Assembly (NCBI RefSeq): GCF_030283205.1
Contig: NZ_JASNWF010000021.1
Coordinates: 62,001-126,000 of the forward strand
Reading direction: 5' to 3'
DNA length: 64,000 nt
DNA from: Actinomadura opuntiae
GTDB taxonomy: Bacteria > Actinomycetota > Actinomycetes > Streptosporangiales > Streptosporangiaceae
Made by a program: the position numbers and the translations under genes. Below the pieces are notes generated by a model. It did no database searches. It saw nothing but the letters and a program-made list of their open reading frames with translations, and was not told the origin of the DNA. Below, piece by piece: positions 1 through 8,875 of the stretch (the stretch's first letter is position 1; every line of letters starts with the position of its first letter).

Positions 1-869
1 GCGTCGGCCTTCTGCTCGGCGCCGTTGTAGACCTTCTCGAACACCCGCGGGACGGCCAGCAGGAACGTGGGCCGGAACGAGGCGAGGTCGGGCAGCAGGC
101 TGGGGATGTCGCTGTGCCCGAGCACGATGCCGCCCTCGATGGTGGCGACCTCGATCAGCCGGGCGAACACGTGCGCCAGCGGCAGGAACAGCAGCGTGGA
201 GCTGCCGTCCACGGCGATCTCGGAGATGGCGCCCTGCACGGCGTTGCGGGCGGTCCGGACGAGGTTGCCGTGGGTGATCTCACAGCCCTTGGGGCGGCCG
301 GTGGTGCCGGAGGTGTAGACGAGGGTCGCCACGTCGGCGGCGGTGCGCGAGCGGCGGCGCTCGGAGATCGCCGCGTCGGTGACGTCCTTCCCGAGCCCGG
401 TGACCTCGGCGACGCCGCCGGCGTCGATGCCCCAGACGTGCGCGAGGCCCGGGAGCCGGTCGCGGACCTGCGCGACCAGCGCCAGGTGCGCGTCGGTCTC
501 GGCGAACAGCGCCTTGGCGCCGGAGTCGCCGGTGATCCACTCGATCTGCTCGGCGGAGGACGTCTCGTAGATCGGGACCGCGACCGCGCCGGCCGTCCAG
601 ATCGCGTAGTCCAGCAGCGTCCACTCGTAGCGGGTGCGCGACAGCAGGGCGACCCGGTCGCCGGGCTCGACGCCCGCGGCCACCAGGCCCTTGGCGACCG
701 CCGCCGCCTCCGCCGCGAACTCCGCCGCGGTGACGGCGCTCCACGCGCTCCCGCTGCGGCGGCGCAGCACGATGCGGCCGGGTTCCTCGGCGGCCCGGGT
801 GAAGGGCGCGTCGGTCAGATTGGCGGAGTCGGGGACCTCCACCATCGCGGGGACGCTGAACTCGCGCAC
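1..869 (-). CDS. Long-chain fatty acid-CoA ligase (AMP-forming), C-terminus cut by window edge
   Basis: This is the N-terminal 289 residues of an acyl-adenylate-forming ligase that would activate long-chain fatty acids to acyl-AMP and then acyl-CoA. The frame is open from the GTG at 869 to the window edge. The ATP/AMP-binding P-loop YTSGTTGRPKG lies near residues 185-195, and LPLAHVFARL follows as in FadD15-type enzymes. The GTG is preceded by AGGAGTGG at a normal distance. The gene is divergent from cutC. The missing part should carry the adenylate-binding and hinge motifs. Substrate chain length cannot be read from the sequence. Confidence 0.9.
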   Translation of the reverse strand, partial: MREFSVPAMVEVPDSANLTDAPFTRAAEEPGRIVLRRRSGSAWSAVTAAEFAAEAAAVAKGLVAAGVEPGDRVALLSRTRYEWTLLDYAIWTAGAVAVPIYETSSAEQIEWITGDSGAKALFAETDAHLALVAQVRDRLPGLAHVWGIDAGGVAEVTGLGKDVTDAAISERRRSRTAADVATLVYTSGTTGRPKGCEITHGNLVRTARNAVQGAISEIAVDGSSTLLFLPLAHVFARLIEVATIEGGIVLGHSDIPSLLPDLASFRPTFLLAVPRVFEKVYNGAEQKAD

Positions 870-1101
870 GGCCCACTCCTGTAGTCGATCTTCGGGGACG
901 GCGGGGGAACCTGCCGGTCCCTCCGAAGCTGAATGATACCCACGAGTAGGAATATCGCCGGGAAGTGAGCATCGCCTCCCGCGCCGGCCTCCGGATCGAC
1001 GGTTAACGGCACGGCAAAGACCGCTCGTCGCAGCCGGGCGGCCGCCGGTCCTTCCCCTACCCTTGACCTGGTCGTATACGGAATCCGGTCGGGGGAGGGC
1101 C

Positions 1102-1797
1102 ATGGCGCTGCTCGAAGTGATCGCGCTGACGGCCGCGGACGCGCGCGCCGCGCAGGACGGCGGCGCCGACCGGATCGAGGTCGTCGCCGACATGGGCGCC
1201 GACGGGCTCACCCCGGATCCGGACGTGGTGAAGGCGGTGCGGGCCGCCACCGCGCTGCCGATGCGGGTGATGCTGCGGGCCAACGCCGGGTTCCGCACCA
1301 CCGGCGCGGAGCTGGACCGGCTCGTGCGCGCCGCCGCCGACCTCGCCGCCGCCGGGGCCGACGGGTTCGTGCTCGGCTTCCTCGACTCCTCCGGCCATGT
1401 CGACGCGGGCGCGACGGGCAAGCTCGCGTCCGGCTGCGCGCCGCTGCCGTGGACGTTCCACCGCGCGGTCGACCACGCCGCCGACCCCGTCCAGGCGTGG
1501 GAGGCGGTCCGGGCGCTGGACGGCGGCCTGGACACCGTGCTCACGGCCGGTTCGGCGCGCGGCGTGGACGCCGGGGTCGACGTGCTGGTCCGGCGCGCCG
1601 CGGAGGACCCGCGCTCGGCCGCGATGATCATGGCGGGCGGCGGGCTGCGCCGCAAGCACGTCGCGGTGCTCGCCGCGGCCGGCGTCACCGCGTTCCACGT
1701 CGGCACCGCCGTCCGCCCGGACGGGTCGTGGGACGCCCCGGTCGACCCGGCGCTGGTGGGGGAGTGGCGTGCGCTGGTGTCCGCCGCCGCGGGCTGA
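1102..1797 (+). CDS. cutC: CutC-family protein (copper homeostasis family)
   Basis: A 231-residue TIM-barrel protein of the CutC family. The start MALLEVIALTAADARAAQDG matches the family's N-terminal strand and first helix, and a GGGGGAGG ribosome site precedes the ATG at 1102. An upstream in-frame start at 1063 would add 13 residues of no family likeness. Other family marks are RIEVVADMGADGLTPD, MLRANAGF (normally MIRPR-GF), the WTFHRAVDH motif and AGGGLRR near the C-terminus. The family was named for copper tolerance in E. coli, but its biochemical role is unsettled. It is not next to any copper transporter here, so a copper role is not supported by context. Confidence 0.85.
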   Translation: MALLEVIALTAADARAAQDGGADRIEVVADMGADGLTPDPDVVKAVRAATALPMRVMLRANAGFRTTGAELDRLVRAAADLAAAGADGFVLGFLDSSGHVDAGATGKLASGCAPLPWTFHRAVDHAADPVQAWEAVRALDGGLDTVLTAGSARGVDAGVDVLVRRAAEDPRSAAMIMAGGGLRRKHVAVLAAAGVTAFHVGTAVRPDGSWDAPVDPALVGEWRALVSAAAG

Positions 1798-1881
1798 CGC
1801 CTGCCCGCCTGCTCGCGCGGACGCCGGCGCCCCGGAGGGCCGCCCGTTTTCGGGGGAGTAGTGCCCTATTAGAGTCGCGTC

Positions 1882-2649
1882 ATGAGGATCCACGTGGTGA
1901 GCGACGTCCATGGCCGCGCGGACGCGCTGCGCAGCGCGGGCGACGGTGCGGACGCGCTCATCTGCCTGGGCGACCTGATCCTGTTCGTCGACTACTCCGA
2001 CCACGGCCAGGGCATCTTCGCGGACCTGTTCGGCCAGGAGAACGCCGACCGCTTCATCGCGCTGCGGACGCAGAAGCGCTTCGACGAGGCCCGGGAGTTC
2101 TCCCGCGGCCTGTGGGCGTCCCTGGAGGGGGACGCGTGGCCGCACATCGAGCGCGCCGTCGACCGCCAGTACGCCGAGCTTTTCGCCGCGATGCCGACCC
2201 CCGCCTACCTCACCTACGGCAACGTCGACATCCCGCGTATGTGGGCGCCGCACCTGCGCGACGGGCACCGCGTCCTGGACGGGGAGACCGCCGAGATCGG
2301 CGGGCTGCGGTTCGGGTTCGTCGGCGGCGGGCTGCGCACCGAGTACCGCACCCCCTACGAGCTGGACGACGACGCGTACGCGGCCAAGGTCGAGGCGGTG
2401 GGGGAGGTGGACGTGCTGTGCTGCCACATCCCGCCCGCCGTCCCCGACCTGCTCTACGACACCGTCGCCCGGCGGTTCGAGCGGGGCAGCGAGGCGATCC
2501 TGGACGCGATCCACCGCACGCAGCCGAAATACGTGCTGTTCGGCCACGTCCACCAGCCGCTCGCCGCCCGCACCCGCATCGGCCGCACCGAATGCGTGAA
2601 CGTGGGCCACTTCCGCGCGCGCGGGGTGCCGTACGTCCTGACGGTGTGA
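1882..2649 (+). CDS. Calcineurin-like metallophosphoesterase
   Basis: A 255-residue single-domain metallophosphoesterase. Metal-ligand motifs are visible in order: D8-x-H10 in SDVHG, G30-D31 in CLGDL, YGNVD in the middle, CCHIPP, and a C-terminal FGHVHQP. These are the five blocks of the dimetal phosphoesterase fold. A family-atypical stretch between residues 36 and 80 (FVDYSDHGQG onward) may form a lid. The substrate is unknown; relatives cleave phosphomonoesters, phosphodiesters or nucleotides. It lies in the order acyl-CoA ligase, CutC, phosphoesterase, SRPBCC, DUF5304-like, glucokinase; as I recall, Streptomyces has most of this order around its glucokinase gene. Confidence 0.85.
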   Translation: MRIHVVSDVHGRADALRSAGDGADALICLGDLILFVDYSDHGQGIFADLFGQENADRFIALRTQKRFDEAREFSRGLWASLEGDAWPHIERAVDRQYAELFAAMPTPAYLTYGNVDIPRMWAPHLRDGHRVLDGETAEIGGLRFGFVGGGLRTEYRTPYELDDDAYAAKVEAVGEVDVLCCHIPPAVPDLLYDTVARRFERGSEAILDAIHRTQPKYVLFGHVHQPLAARTRIGRTECVNVGHFRARGVPYVLTV

Positions 2650-2714
2650 CGGCTACCGTGCTGTAGGACAGCGGGCCCGGGCGCGGGTTCACGGCGAGCC
2701 GGAGGGAAACGCAG

Positions 2715-3149
2715 ATGGCGGACCGCACGAGTTCTTCCATCACGATCAAGGCCGCGAAGGCCGACATCATGGCGGTGATCGCCGATCTGGAGGCCTATCC
2801 GGACTGGGCGAGCGGGATCCGCGAGTTCACCGTCCAGGAGACCGGCCCGGACGGCCGGGCGCTGCGCGGCCGGCTGACCTTCGACGGCGGCCCGTTCAGC
2901 GACACCGTCGGCCTCGCCTACACCTGGGAGGGCGACGACCGGGTGAGCTGGGAGCTGGTGGAGAAGGGCGCCGTCGTCACCGGGCTGCACGGCACCTACG
3001 CGCTCGCCGGCGCCGGCGACGCCACCGAGGTCACCTACGAGCTGGCGGTGGACGTGCGCGTCCCGATGATCGGCATGGTGAAGCGCAAGGGCGAGAAGCG
3101 CATCATCGACTCGGCGCTCAAGGGCCTCAAGCGCCGCGTCGAGAGCTGA
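2715..3149 (+). CDS. SRPBCC-family protein (cyclase/dehydrase-like fold)
   Basis: A 144-residue START/Bet v1-like protein. It opens with SSSITIKAAKADIMAVIADL and has EAYPDWASGIREF, the classic Tyr-Pro-x-Trp turn of polyketide cyclase/coenzyme Q-binding SRPBCC proteins. It closes with a long basic helix (RVPMIGMVKRKGEKRIIDSA). The ATG has a strong GGAGGGAAACG site. The fold binds a hydrophobic ligand, but no catalytic residues can be assigned. Neighbours suggest a link to lipid or polyprenol handling, which is inference only. Confidence 0.8.
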   Translation: MADRTSSSITIKAAKADIMAVIADLEAYPDWASGIREFTVQETGPDGRALRGRLTFDGGPFSDTVGLAYTWEGDDRVSWELVEKGAVVTGLHGTYALAGAGDATEVTYELAVDVRVPMIGMVKRKGEKRIIDSALKGLKRRVES

Positions 3150-3188
3150 GCACGCCCGGGAGGCGGTACCGTTTCACGCCGATGACGG

Positions 3189-3788
3189 ATGGATGATGGA
3201 GTCATGACCGATCAGCCGGGTGACCTGATCAACGAGGCGGGCAAGCTCTTCGACGCGGTGCTGAAGCGGGTGGTCGGCGGCGGGTCCGCCGACGACCGCG
3301 ACGACCGCGCCGAACGCGAGGAGCGCCCGCGCGGCGACCGGCCGCGCGAGGGCGGCGGCGGCGACGCGTGGGCGACCGCGACCGCCGCGCCGCCGCGCTA
3401 CGCCACCGGCGCCCCCGAGTGCTGCCACTGCCCGGTCTGCCGGGCCATCGCGGTGTCCCGCGAGTCGGGGCCCGACATCGGCCGGCACGTCCGGGACGCC
3501 GGGCAGTCGCTGCTGGCCGCCGCGCTGGACGTGGTGCAGGGCTTCGACCGCACCCGCCCGGAGCCGAACCGGGACCGGCCCCCGCGGCCGCGCGATGCGT
3601 CGGCGGGCCCCCGGGCGGGTACGTCCGAGCGGTCGGGACGGTCGCCCCGCGAGGAGGCCCCGCGCCACGAGGCCGCCCCGAGCGGCGAGACCCCGCGCGG
3701 CGAGGCGCCGCGCGCGGAGGCGCCGGGCGGGGAGCCGGGCGACCCGTGGGCGGCCGCCACCGGCGGCGACTCCATCGACATCGGGTAG
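3189..3788 (+). CDS. Hypothetical protein, DUF5304-like, with CxxC pair
   Basis: A 199-residue hydrophilic protein. The N-terminal half has a helix (DLINEAGKLFDAVLKRVV) and a central CCHCPVCRAIAV motif that could bind zinc or a thiol cofactor. An amphipathic segment follows (VRDAGQSLLAAALDVVQGF). The last 80 residues are a Pro/Arg/Glu-rich tail without predicted structure. The combination and position just before a ROK glucokinase match the actinobacterial DUF5304 family as I remember it. The start is uncertain between ATG 3189 and ATG 3204, neither with a clear ribosome site. Function unknown. Confidence 0.7.
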   Translation: MDDGVMTDQPGDLINEAGKLFDAVLKRVVGGGSADDRDDRAEREERPRGDRPREGGGGDAWATATAAPPRYATGAPECCHCPVCRAIAVSRESGPDIGRHVRDAGQSLLAAALDVVQGFDRTRPEPNRDRPPRPRDASAGPRAGTSERSGRSPREEAPRHEAAPSGETPRGEAPRAEAPGGEPGDPWAAATGGDSIDIG

Positions 3789-3837
3789 TGGTGCGGACGG
3801 GCTCCAGCCAGGGGCGCGCGAGGAGGAGGAAGCGTAC

Positions 3838-4806
3838 ATGGCCCTGACCATCGGCGTGGACGTAGGCGGCACGAAGGTCGCCGCCGGCGTCGTCGACGAC
3901 CGGGGAACGATCCTGGAGAAGGTCCGGCGGCCGACTCCCTCGACCAACCCCAAGGAGACCGCCGAGACCATCGCCGAGGTCGTCGACCTGCTCAAGGGCA
4001 AGTACGCGGAGGTGTCGGCGGTCGGCCTCGGCGCCGCCGGGTTCGTCGACGAGACCCGCTCCCACGTGCTGTTCGCGCCGAACCTCGCCTGGCGCGAGGA
4101 GCCGATCAGGGAGAAGGTCGAGCACCTGGTCGGGCTGCCGGTCGTGGTGGAGAACGACGGCAACGCCACCGCCTGGGGCGAGGCGAAGTTCGGCGCGGGC
4201 CGCGGCGAGAACTTCCTGGTGCTGGTGGCCCTCGGCACCGGCATCGGCGGCGGCATCATCATCAACGGCGAGCTGTACCGGGGCCGGTTCGGGATCGGCG
4301 CCGAGATGGGGCACTTCCGGGTCGTCCCGGACGGGCGCCGCTGCGGCTGCGGCAACCGCGGCTGCTGGGAGCAGTACGCCAGCGGCAACGCGCTCGTGCA
4401 CGAGGCCCGCGACCTGGCGCGGGTCGCGCCGGCGATGGCGGGCCGGCTGCTGGAGCTCGGCGGCGGCCGGCCGGAGGGCATCAGCGGCCCCGAGGTGTCG
4501 CAGGCGGCCCGCGAGGGCGACAAGGCCGCGCTGGAGTGCTTCCGGACGATCGCGCATTGGGCGGGCCAGGGCCTGGCCGACCTCAGCGCGATCCTGGACC
4601 CGGGCGCGTTCATCATCGGCGGCGGCCTGTCCGACGCCGGCGACCTGCTGCTCGACCCGATCCGCGTCGCGTTCGAGGAGGCGCTGACCGGCCGCGGGCA
4701 CCGTCCGCTGCCCGACATCCGGATCGCCGAGCTCGGCTCGGCCGCCGGGATCGTCGGCGCCGCCGACCTCGCCCGCGTCCGGCCCCTCCACGAGGCGCCC
4801 GTCTAG
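3838..4806 (+). CDS. glkA: ROK-family glucokinase
   Basis: A 322-residue glucokinase that phosphorylates glucose with ATP in the cytoplasm. The phosphate-binding motif DVGGTK begins at residue 8, ENDGNATAWGE forms the sugar site, and LGTGIGGGIIINGE is the second phosphate loop. EMGHFRV carries the ROK histidine, and CGCGNRGCWEQYAS has the three zinc cysteines that define bacterial ROK kinases. The ATG at 3838 has the run AGGAGGAGGAAG upstream, which favours it over longer in-frame starts. In Streptomyces the orthologue also mediates glucose repression; the same dual role here is inference. Confidence 0.95.
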   Translation: MALTIGVDVGGTKVAAGVVDDRGTILEKVRRPTPSTNPKETAETIAEVVDLLKGKYAEVSAVGLGAAGFVDETRSHVLFAPNLAWREEPIREKVEHLVGLPVVVENDGNATAWGEAKFGAGRGENFLVLVALGTGIGGGIIINGELYRGRFGIGAEMGHFRVVPDGRRCGCGNRGCWEQYASGNALVHEARDLARVAPAMAGRLLELGGGRPEGISGPEVSQAAREGDKAALECFRTIAHWAGQGLADLSAILDPGAFIIGGGLSDAGDLLLDPIRVAFEEALTGRGHRPLPDIRIAELGSAAGIVGAADLARVRPLHEAPV

Positions 4807-4816
4807 GCCCGGCGCC

Positions 4817-5551
4817 GTGGCGACGCCGGTGCGGGTGCTGAGCTACAACATCCGGTCCCTGCGCGACGACCCGGAGGCCGTGGCGCGCGTCGTCCGCGCG
4901 AACGACCCGGACGTGCTGTGCCTGCAGGAGGTGCCGCGGTTCTGGGGCTGGCGCGCGCAGCGGCGCCGGCTGGCGCGGGCGTGCGGGATGGACGTGGCGG
5001 CGGGCCGCCGGGCGTGCGGCCTCGCCGTCCTCGCGGCGCCGCGCGTCCGCCGGGTCCGCCGCGAGTTCCACCTGCTGACGCCGGACGAGGGCCTGCACCG
5101 CCGGGCGCTGGCGATCGCGGTGCTGGAGATCGGGCCGGCGCGGCTGATCGCGGCGAGCACCCACCTCGACCTCGCCGACGGGCCGAGGCTGCGGCACGTC
5201 CACGAGGTGCTGGCGCACCTCGACCGAGCCCGCGCCCTGTACAGCGCGCCGGTCGTGCTCGCGGGCGACATCAACGAGGAGCCCGGGGGCCCGTCCTGGA
5301 CGCTGCTCACCGACCATTTCCAGGACGGCTACGCGACCGCGCCGGCGGGGGAGGAGCTCACCTTCTCCGCCCGCGACCCGCGCCGCCGCATCGACGGGGT
5401 GTTCGCCGATCCGGGCGTCGAGGTGGCGGGCTGCGGCGTTCCGCCGGACGAATCGGACGAGCCGGGCGACCACGTCCGCGCCACCGACCACCGGCCGCTG
5501 CGCGCCGACCTGCGCGTACCCGAGCTCCGCGTGCGCGAGCCGAAGGGCTAG
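4817..5551 (+). CDS. Endonuclease/exonuclease/phosphatase (EEP) family protein
   Basis: A 244-residue EEP-fold hydrolase. LSYNIRSLRDD gives the first Asn, DVLCLQEVP the metal-binding Glu, STHLDL the conserved His, VVLAGDINEEPGG the catalytic Asp-x-Asn, and ATDHRPLRADL the C-terminal Asp-His pair. All catalytic positions are therefore intact. It starts with GTG only 10 bp after the glucokinase stop, so it is probably co-transcribed. It lacks a signal peptide. Family members cleave nucleic acids, inositol phosphates or sphingomyelin; the substrate cannot be chosen from sequence. Confidence 0.85.
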   Translation: MATPVRVLSYNIRSLRDDPEAVARVVRANDPDVLCLQEVPRFWGWRAQRRRLARACGMDVAAGRRACGLAVLAAPRVRRVRREFHLLTPDEGLHRRALAIAVLEIGPARLIAASTHLDLADGPRLRHVHEVLAHLDRARALYSAPVVLAGDINEEPGGPSWTLLTDHFQDGYATAPAGEELTFSARDPRRRIDGVFADPGVEVAGCGVPPDESDEPGDHVRATDHRPLRADLRVPELRVREPKG

Positions 5552-6492
5552 ACGACGGCGCCGTCGTCAGGGTCGCGGGGCTCGTCGCCCATCCGCAGCA
5601 CCAGCGTCACGAACCCGCCGATGAACGCGGCGACGGCCAGGAACGCGGCCCAGCCGGGCACCTCCCAGTCGAGGATCACGGTGACCAGCAGGTAGACCGG
5701 GCCGCCGATCAGCGCGACCCAGGCGCCCTTGGTGAGCGGGTCCGCGCTCGGCAGCGGCGGAGGCGGCGGCGGGATGTAGTGGCCCTCCTCGTCGTCGCCG
5801 GGCGGGAACTCGGGGGCGTCGTCGGCGGGGCGGATCACCCGCGCCCGCGGCAGCCGGCCGGTGCGGTCGTCGCCCTCGCGCGGCGGCCGGGGCCGGTCGT
5901 CGATGTTCTCCTGGTCGGGCCAGGGGACCTCGTCGCCTTCCGGCGCGGTGTCGAACCCCGCGACGATCTGCGCCCAGATCGCGTCCTCGTCGAGGTCGCG
6001 GTCGCGGCCCGGCTCGTCGGCGCCGTCGCCCTTGCCGGACGCGCCGGACCCGCCCTCGGACCCGGCGTCGCCCCGCCGGCCGGACGCCGCCGCGTCGAAC
6101 ACGTCGAACGCCCCGTCGAACGCGCCGTCGCGCGGCCCGTCGTGGGCCCCGTCGCGGCCGGGCGACGGATCGGGCCCCGGATCGGCCAGGTCGGTCTCGG
6201 GCCGGCCGTCGCCGTCGCCGCGCACCCCGGCGTCCCGCAGCCGCGCCAGGTGCGCGCGCAGGATGCCCTCGGCGGCCGGCTTCATCTCCACGTCCACGTA
6301 CAGCCGGTCCAGGACGTCGCCGACCGCGTCGCCGGCCGTCCCGGCGATCTCGGGCAGGCCGTCCGGCGACGTGGCGTAGGCCGCCACGCCCGCCTCGCCG
6401 AGCGCGGCCAGCATCGCGTCGGCCAGATGCGGGGCGAGGTCGACCAGCGGCGCGTAGGTGTCGGCGGACAGTCCATTGCCACGGCGATTCAC
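5548..6492 (-). CDS. Hypothetical acidic protein with two C-terminal membrane segments
   Basis: A 314-residue actinobacterial protein. Residues 1-70 form a helical domain (VNRRGNGLSADTYAPLVDL onward). The middle 150 residues are rich in Asp, Gly and Pro and likely disordered, with a poly-proline run (YIPPPPPPLPS). Two membrane helices follow near the end (GAWVALIGGPVYLLVTVIL and FLAVAAFIGGFVTLVLRM). The GTG at 6492 is preceded by AAGGAG at 8 nt; a longer frame to 6606 lacks likeness. Its stop overlaps the end of the convergent EEP gene by 4 bp. Likely a membrane-anchored protein with cytoplasmic N-terminus; function unknown. Confidence 0.75.
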   Translation of the reverse strand: MNRRGNGLSADTYAPLVDLAPHLADAMLAALGEAGVAAYATSPDGLPEIAGTAGDAVGDVLDRLYVDVEMKPAAEGILRAHLARLRDAGVRGDGDGRPETDLADPGPDPSPGRDGAHDGPRDGAFDGAFDVFDAAASGRRGDAGSEGGSGASGKGDGADEPGRDRDLDEDAIWAQIVAGFDTAPEGDEVPWPDQENIDDRPRPPREGDDRTGRLPRARVIRPADDAPEFPPGDDEEGHYIPPPPPPLPSADPLTKGAWVALIGGPVYLLVTVILDWEVPGWAAFLAVAAFIGGFVTLVLRMGDEPRDPDDGAVV

Positions 6493-6889
6493 GGGGCCGG
6501 CTCCTTCGACGACTCCGGCGTGACCGACAGCACCGGCATGGCGGCCTCCGCTCCCCCATTGAGGCGGGCGCCCGGCCTCCCGGACGACCCGAAACGTGTG
6601 TCCCACGGTATTCGCTGCGCCGCGCTGGACAAGCCCCCGGGCGCACCCGATTGAGATTTCCGGTCAGTATCCCCCGAGGGGCCGCGGCCCCCCGCCCCTC
6701 CCGGACCGACTGCGTCGCGACCACAGCCTACGGTCATCCGGCGGGACGCGCGGGACCGTCCGGCGGGACCGGGACAGTGGTGTGGGCGTGCGCCGCACGG
6801 GATGCGAAGATGTCCCATCATTACCCCCCTCGGACGGGGACTTGGACGTGCGCGCCGCAGGCACACGCGGTTCGGAGGAAGGTGTCGGC

Positions 6890-7624
6890 ATGCTCTGGTT
6901 CTGGATCCTGCTGAGGGTCGTGCTCTCTCCCATCATGTACGGCGCGTGGTGGCCGCGGAACCGGGGCATGAAGAACGTCCCCAAGCGCGGGCCCGCCCTG
7001 CTGGCCTCCAATCACCAGTCGTTCGCCGACCACTTCTTCGGCCCGCTGCCGCTGATGCGGCCGATCTTCTTCATCGGCAAGGCCGACTACTTCACCGGCA
7101 CGGGGATCAAGGGCCTGATCAGCAAGGGGTTCTTCACCGGCGTGGGGGTCGTCCCGGTCGACCGGACCGGCGGGCCCGAGGCGGACGCGGCGCTGCAGAC
7201 CGGGCTGCGCATCCTCGGCGAGGGCAAGCTGCTCGGCATCTACCCCGAGGGCACCCGGGCGCCGGACGAGCGGCTGTACCGCGGCAAGACGGGGGTGGCG
7301 CGGCTCGCGCTGAAGTCCCGCGTCCCGGTGATCCCGATGGCGATGATCAACACGTTCAAGCTGATGCCGCCCGGGCAGCCGTACCCGCGCCTCGGGATCC
7401 GCCCGGGGGTGCGGTTCGGCGAGCCGATGGACTTCTCCCGCTACTTCGGCCGCGAGGACGACCGCGAGGTGCTCCGCGCGGTCACCGACGAGATCATGCA
7501 GGCGATCCGGAAGCTGTCCGGGCAGGAGTACGTCGACCGGTACGCCGCCGAGGTCAAGGCGGAGATGGACGGCAAGCCCGTCCGCCCGGTCGAGGACGGC
7601 GACGAGGGCTTCACCGAGGACTGA
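6890..7624 (+). CDS. 1-acyl-sn-glycerol-3-phosphate acyltransferase-like (PlsC family)
   Basis: A 244-residue lysophospholipid acyltransferase-type protein. The catalytic HX4D is H42-D47 in NHQSFADHFF, and the substrate-phosphate motif is YPEGTRAPD at 118-126. A single hydrophobic N-terminal segment (WFWILLRVVLSPIMYGAW) anchors it to the membrane. The ATG at 6890 has GGAGGA upstream; the frame is open further 5' but without family likeness. The gene should transfer an acyl chain to lysophosphatidic acid or a related acceptor. It lies directly before the macS/macR pair with 6 bp spacing, so the three may be co-transcribed. Confidence 0.88.
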   Translation: MLWFWILLRVVLSPIMYGAWWPRNRGMKNVPKRGPALLASNHQSFADHFFGPLPLMRPIFFIGKADYFTGTGIKGLISKGFFTGVGVVPVDRTGGPEADAALQTGLRILGEGKLLGIYPEGTRAPDERLYRGKTGVARLALKSRVPVIPMAMINTFKLMPPGQPYPRLGIRPGVRFGEPMDFSRYFGREDDREVLRAVTDEIMQAIRKLSGQEYVDRYAAEVKAEMDGKPVRPVEDGDEGFTED

Positions 7625-7630
7625 TCCCCG

Positions 7631-8869
7631 GTGCCCGTGCACGAGGACCGCGCGGCCCGCGAGGAGCGCGGGCAGGACGCCGCCGCGACCGGCGCGGCCC
7701 TGGACGCGGCGCTGTGGCGGTCGGTGGCGGTGTACCGGGCGCTGGCGCTGGTGTACGCCGCCGTCGTGATCGTGAAGAACTCCGGCGGGTACGCGCGGCC
7801 GCTCGGGGGCTGGGCCGTCCTCGCGGTGCTGGCCGTCTGGACGGGCGTGGCGACGCTGGCGTACCGGGACCCGGCGCGCCGCGGATGGCCACTGCTGGCC
7901 GCCGACCTCGCCGTCGCGTTCGGGTGCATCGTCACGACCGCGTGGGTGGAGACCCCCGCGCACATCGCGGCGGGCCGCCCGACGCTGCCGGTGTCGTGGG
8001 TCGCGGCGTCCGTGCTGGCCTGGGCGGTCGCGGGCGGGCGGCGGTTCGGCGTCGCCGCCGCGCTGGTGCTCGGCGTCGCGAACCTGCTGGTGCACGCCGT
8101 CGCCGGGACGGCCGGCGGGATGGGCAACACCACCCTGAACGGCATCGTGCTGCTGCTCCTCGCCGGCCTGGTCGTCGGGCAGGTGGTGCGGCTGGCGCGG
8201 GAGGCGGAGGCGCGGCTGGCCCGGGCCGTGGAGATGGAGGCGGCGACCCGGGAGCGCGAGCGGCTGGCGCGCCGCATCCACGACTCGGTGCTGCAGGTCC
8301 TGGCGATGGTGCAGCGGCGCGGCGGCGAGGCGGGCGGCGAGGCGGCCGAGCTGGGCCGGCTGGCGGGGGAGCAGGAGGCCGCGCTGCGCGCCCTGATCGG
8401 CGCGGGCCCGTCCGCCTCCGGCCGGGTGCACGCCGCGCCGGCGCCGGGCCCTTCCGCCGGCGCCGGGCGCGGGACCGACCTGCGGCCGCTGCTGACCGGC
8501 CAGGCGTCCGCGTCGGTGACCGTGTCGACGCCGGCGACGCCGGTGACGCTGCCCGAGCACGCCGCCGCGGAGCTCGCGGCGGCGGTCGCGGCGGCGCTGG
8601 ACAACGTCCGGCGGCACTGCGGCGACGGCGCCCGCGCCTGGGTCCTGCTGGAGGACGACCCCGCCGCGGTCACCGTCAGCGTCCGCGACGACGGCCCCGG
8701 CATGCCGCCCGGGCGGCTCGACGACGCCGCCGCGTCCGGCCGGCTCGGCGTCGCCCAGTCCATCCGGGGCCGCGTCCGCGACCTCGGCGGCACCGTCGCG
8801 ATCGACTCGGCGCCCGGCGAGGGCACCGAGATCGAGATGACCGTGCCTCGTTCGTCCAGGTCTGTCTAA
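7631..8869 (+). CDS. macS: MacS-like sensor histidine kinase
   Basis: A 412-residue membrane histidine kinase of the NarL-partner (HisKA_3) type. Four to five hydrophobic segments occupy about residues 32-185, and MGNTTLNGIVLLLLAGLVVG is the last of them. The phospho-accepting histidine is H217 in LARRIHDSVLQVL. The ATPase domain has LDNVRRHC (N-box), DDGPGMP (G1) and GEGTEIEMTV. A short Ala/Pro-rich insert separates the H-box helix from the ATPase domain. The partner regulator follows 6 bp downstream. The pair and its acyltransferase neighbour resemble MacRS of Streptomyces; the symbol rests on this recognition. The GTG start has no strong ribosome site. Confidence 0.85.
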   Translation: MPVHEDRAAREERGQDAAATGAALDAALWRSVAVYRALALVYAAVVIVKNSGGYARPLGGWAVLAVLAVWTGVATLAYRDPARRGWPLLAADLAVAFGCIVTTAWVETPAHIAAGRPTLPVSWVAASVLAWAVAGGRRFGVAAALVLGVANLLVHAVAGTAGGMGNTTLNGIVLLLLAGLVVGQVVRLAREAEARLARAVEMEAATRERERLARRIHDSVLQVLAMVQRRGGEAGGEAAELGRLAGEQEAALRALIGAGPSASGRVHAAPAPGPSAGAGRGTDLRPLLTGQASASVTVSTPATPVTLPEHAAAELAAAVAAALDNVRRHCGDGARAWVLLEDDPAAVTVSVRDDGPGMPPGRLDDAAASGRLGVAQSIRGRVRDLGGTVAIDSAPGEGTEIEMTVPRSSRSV

Positions 8870-8875
8870 GGTGTG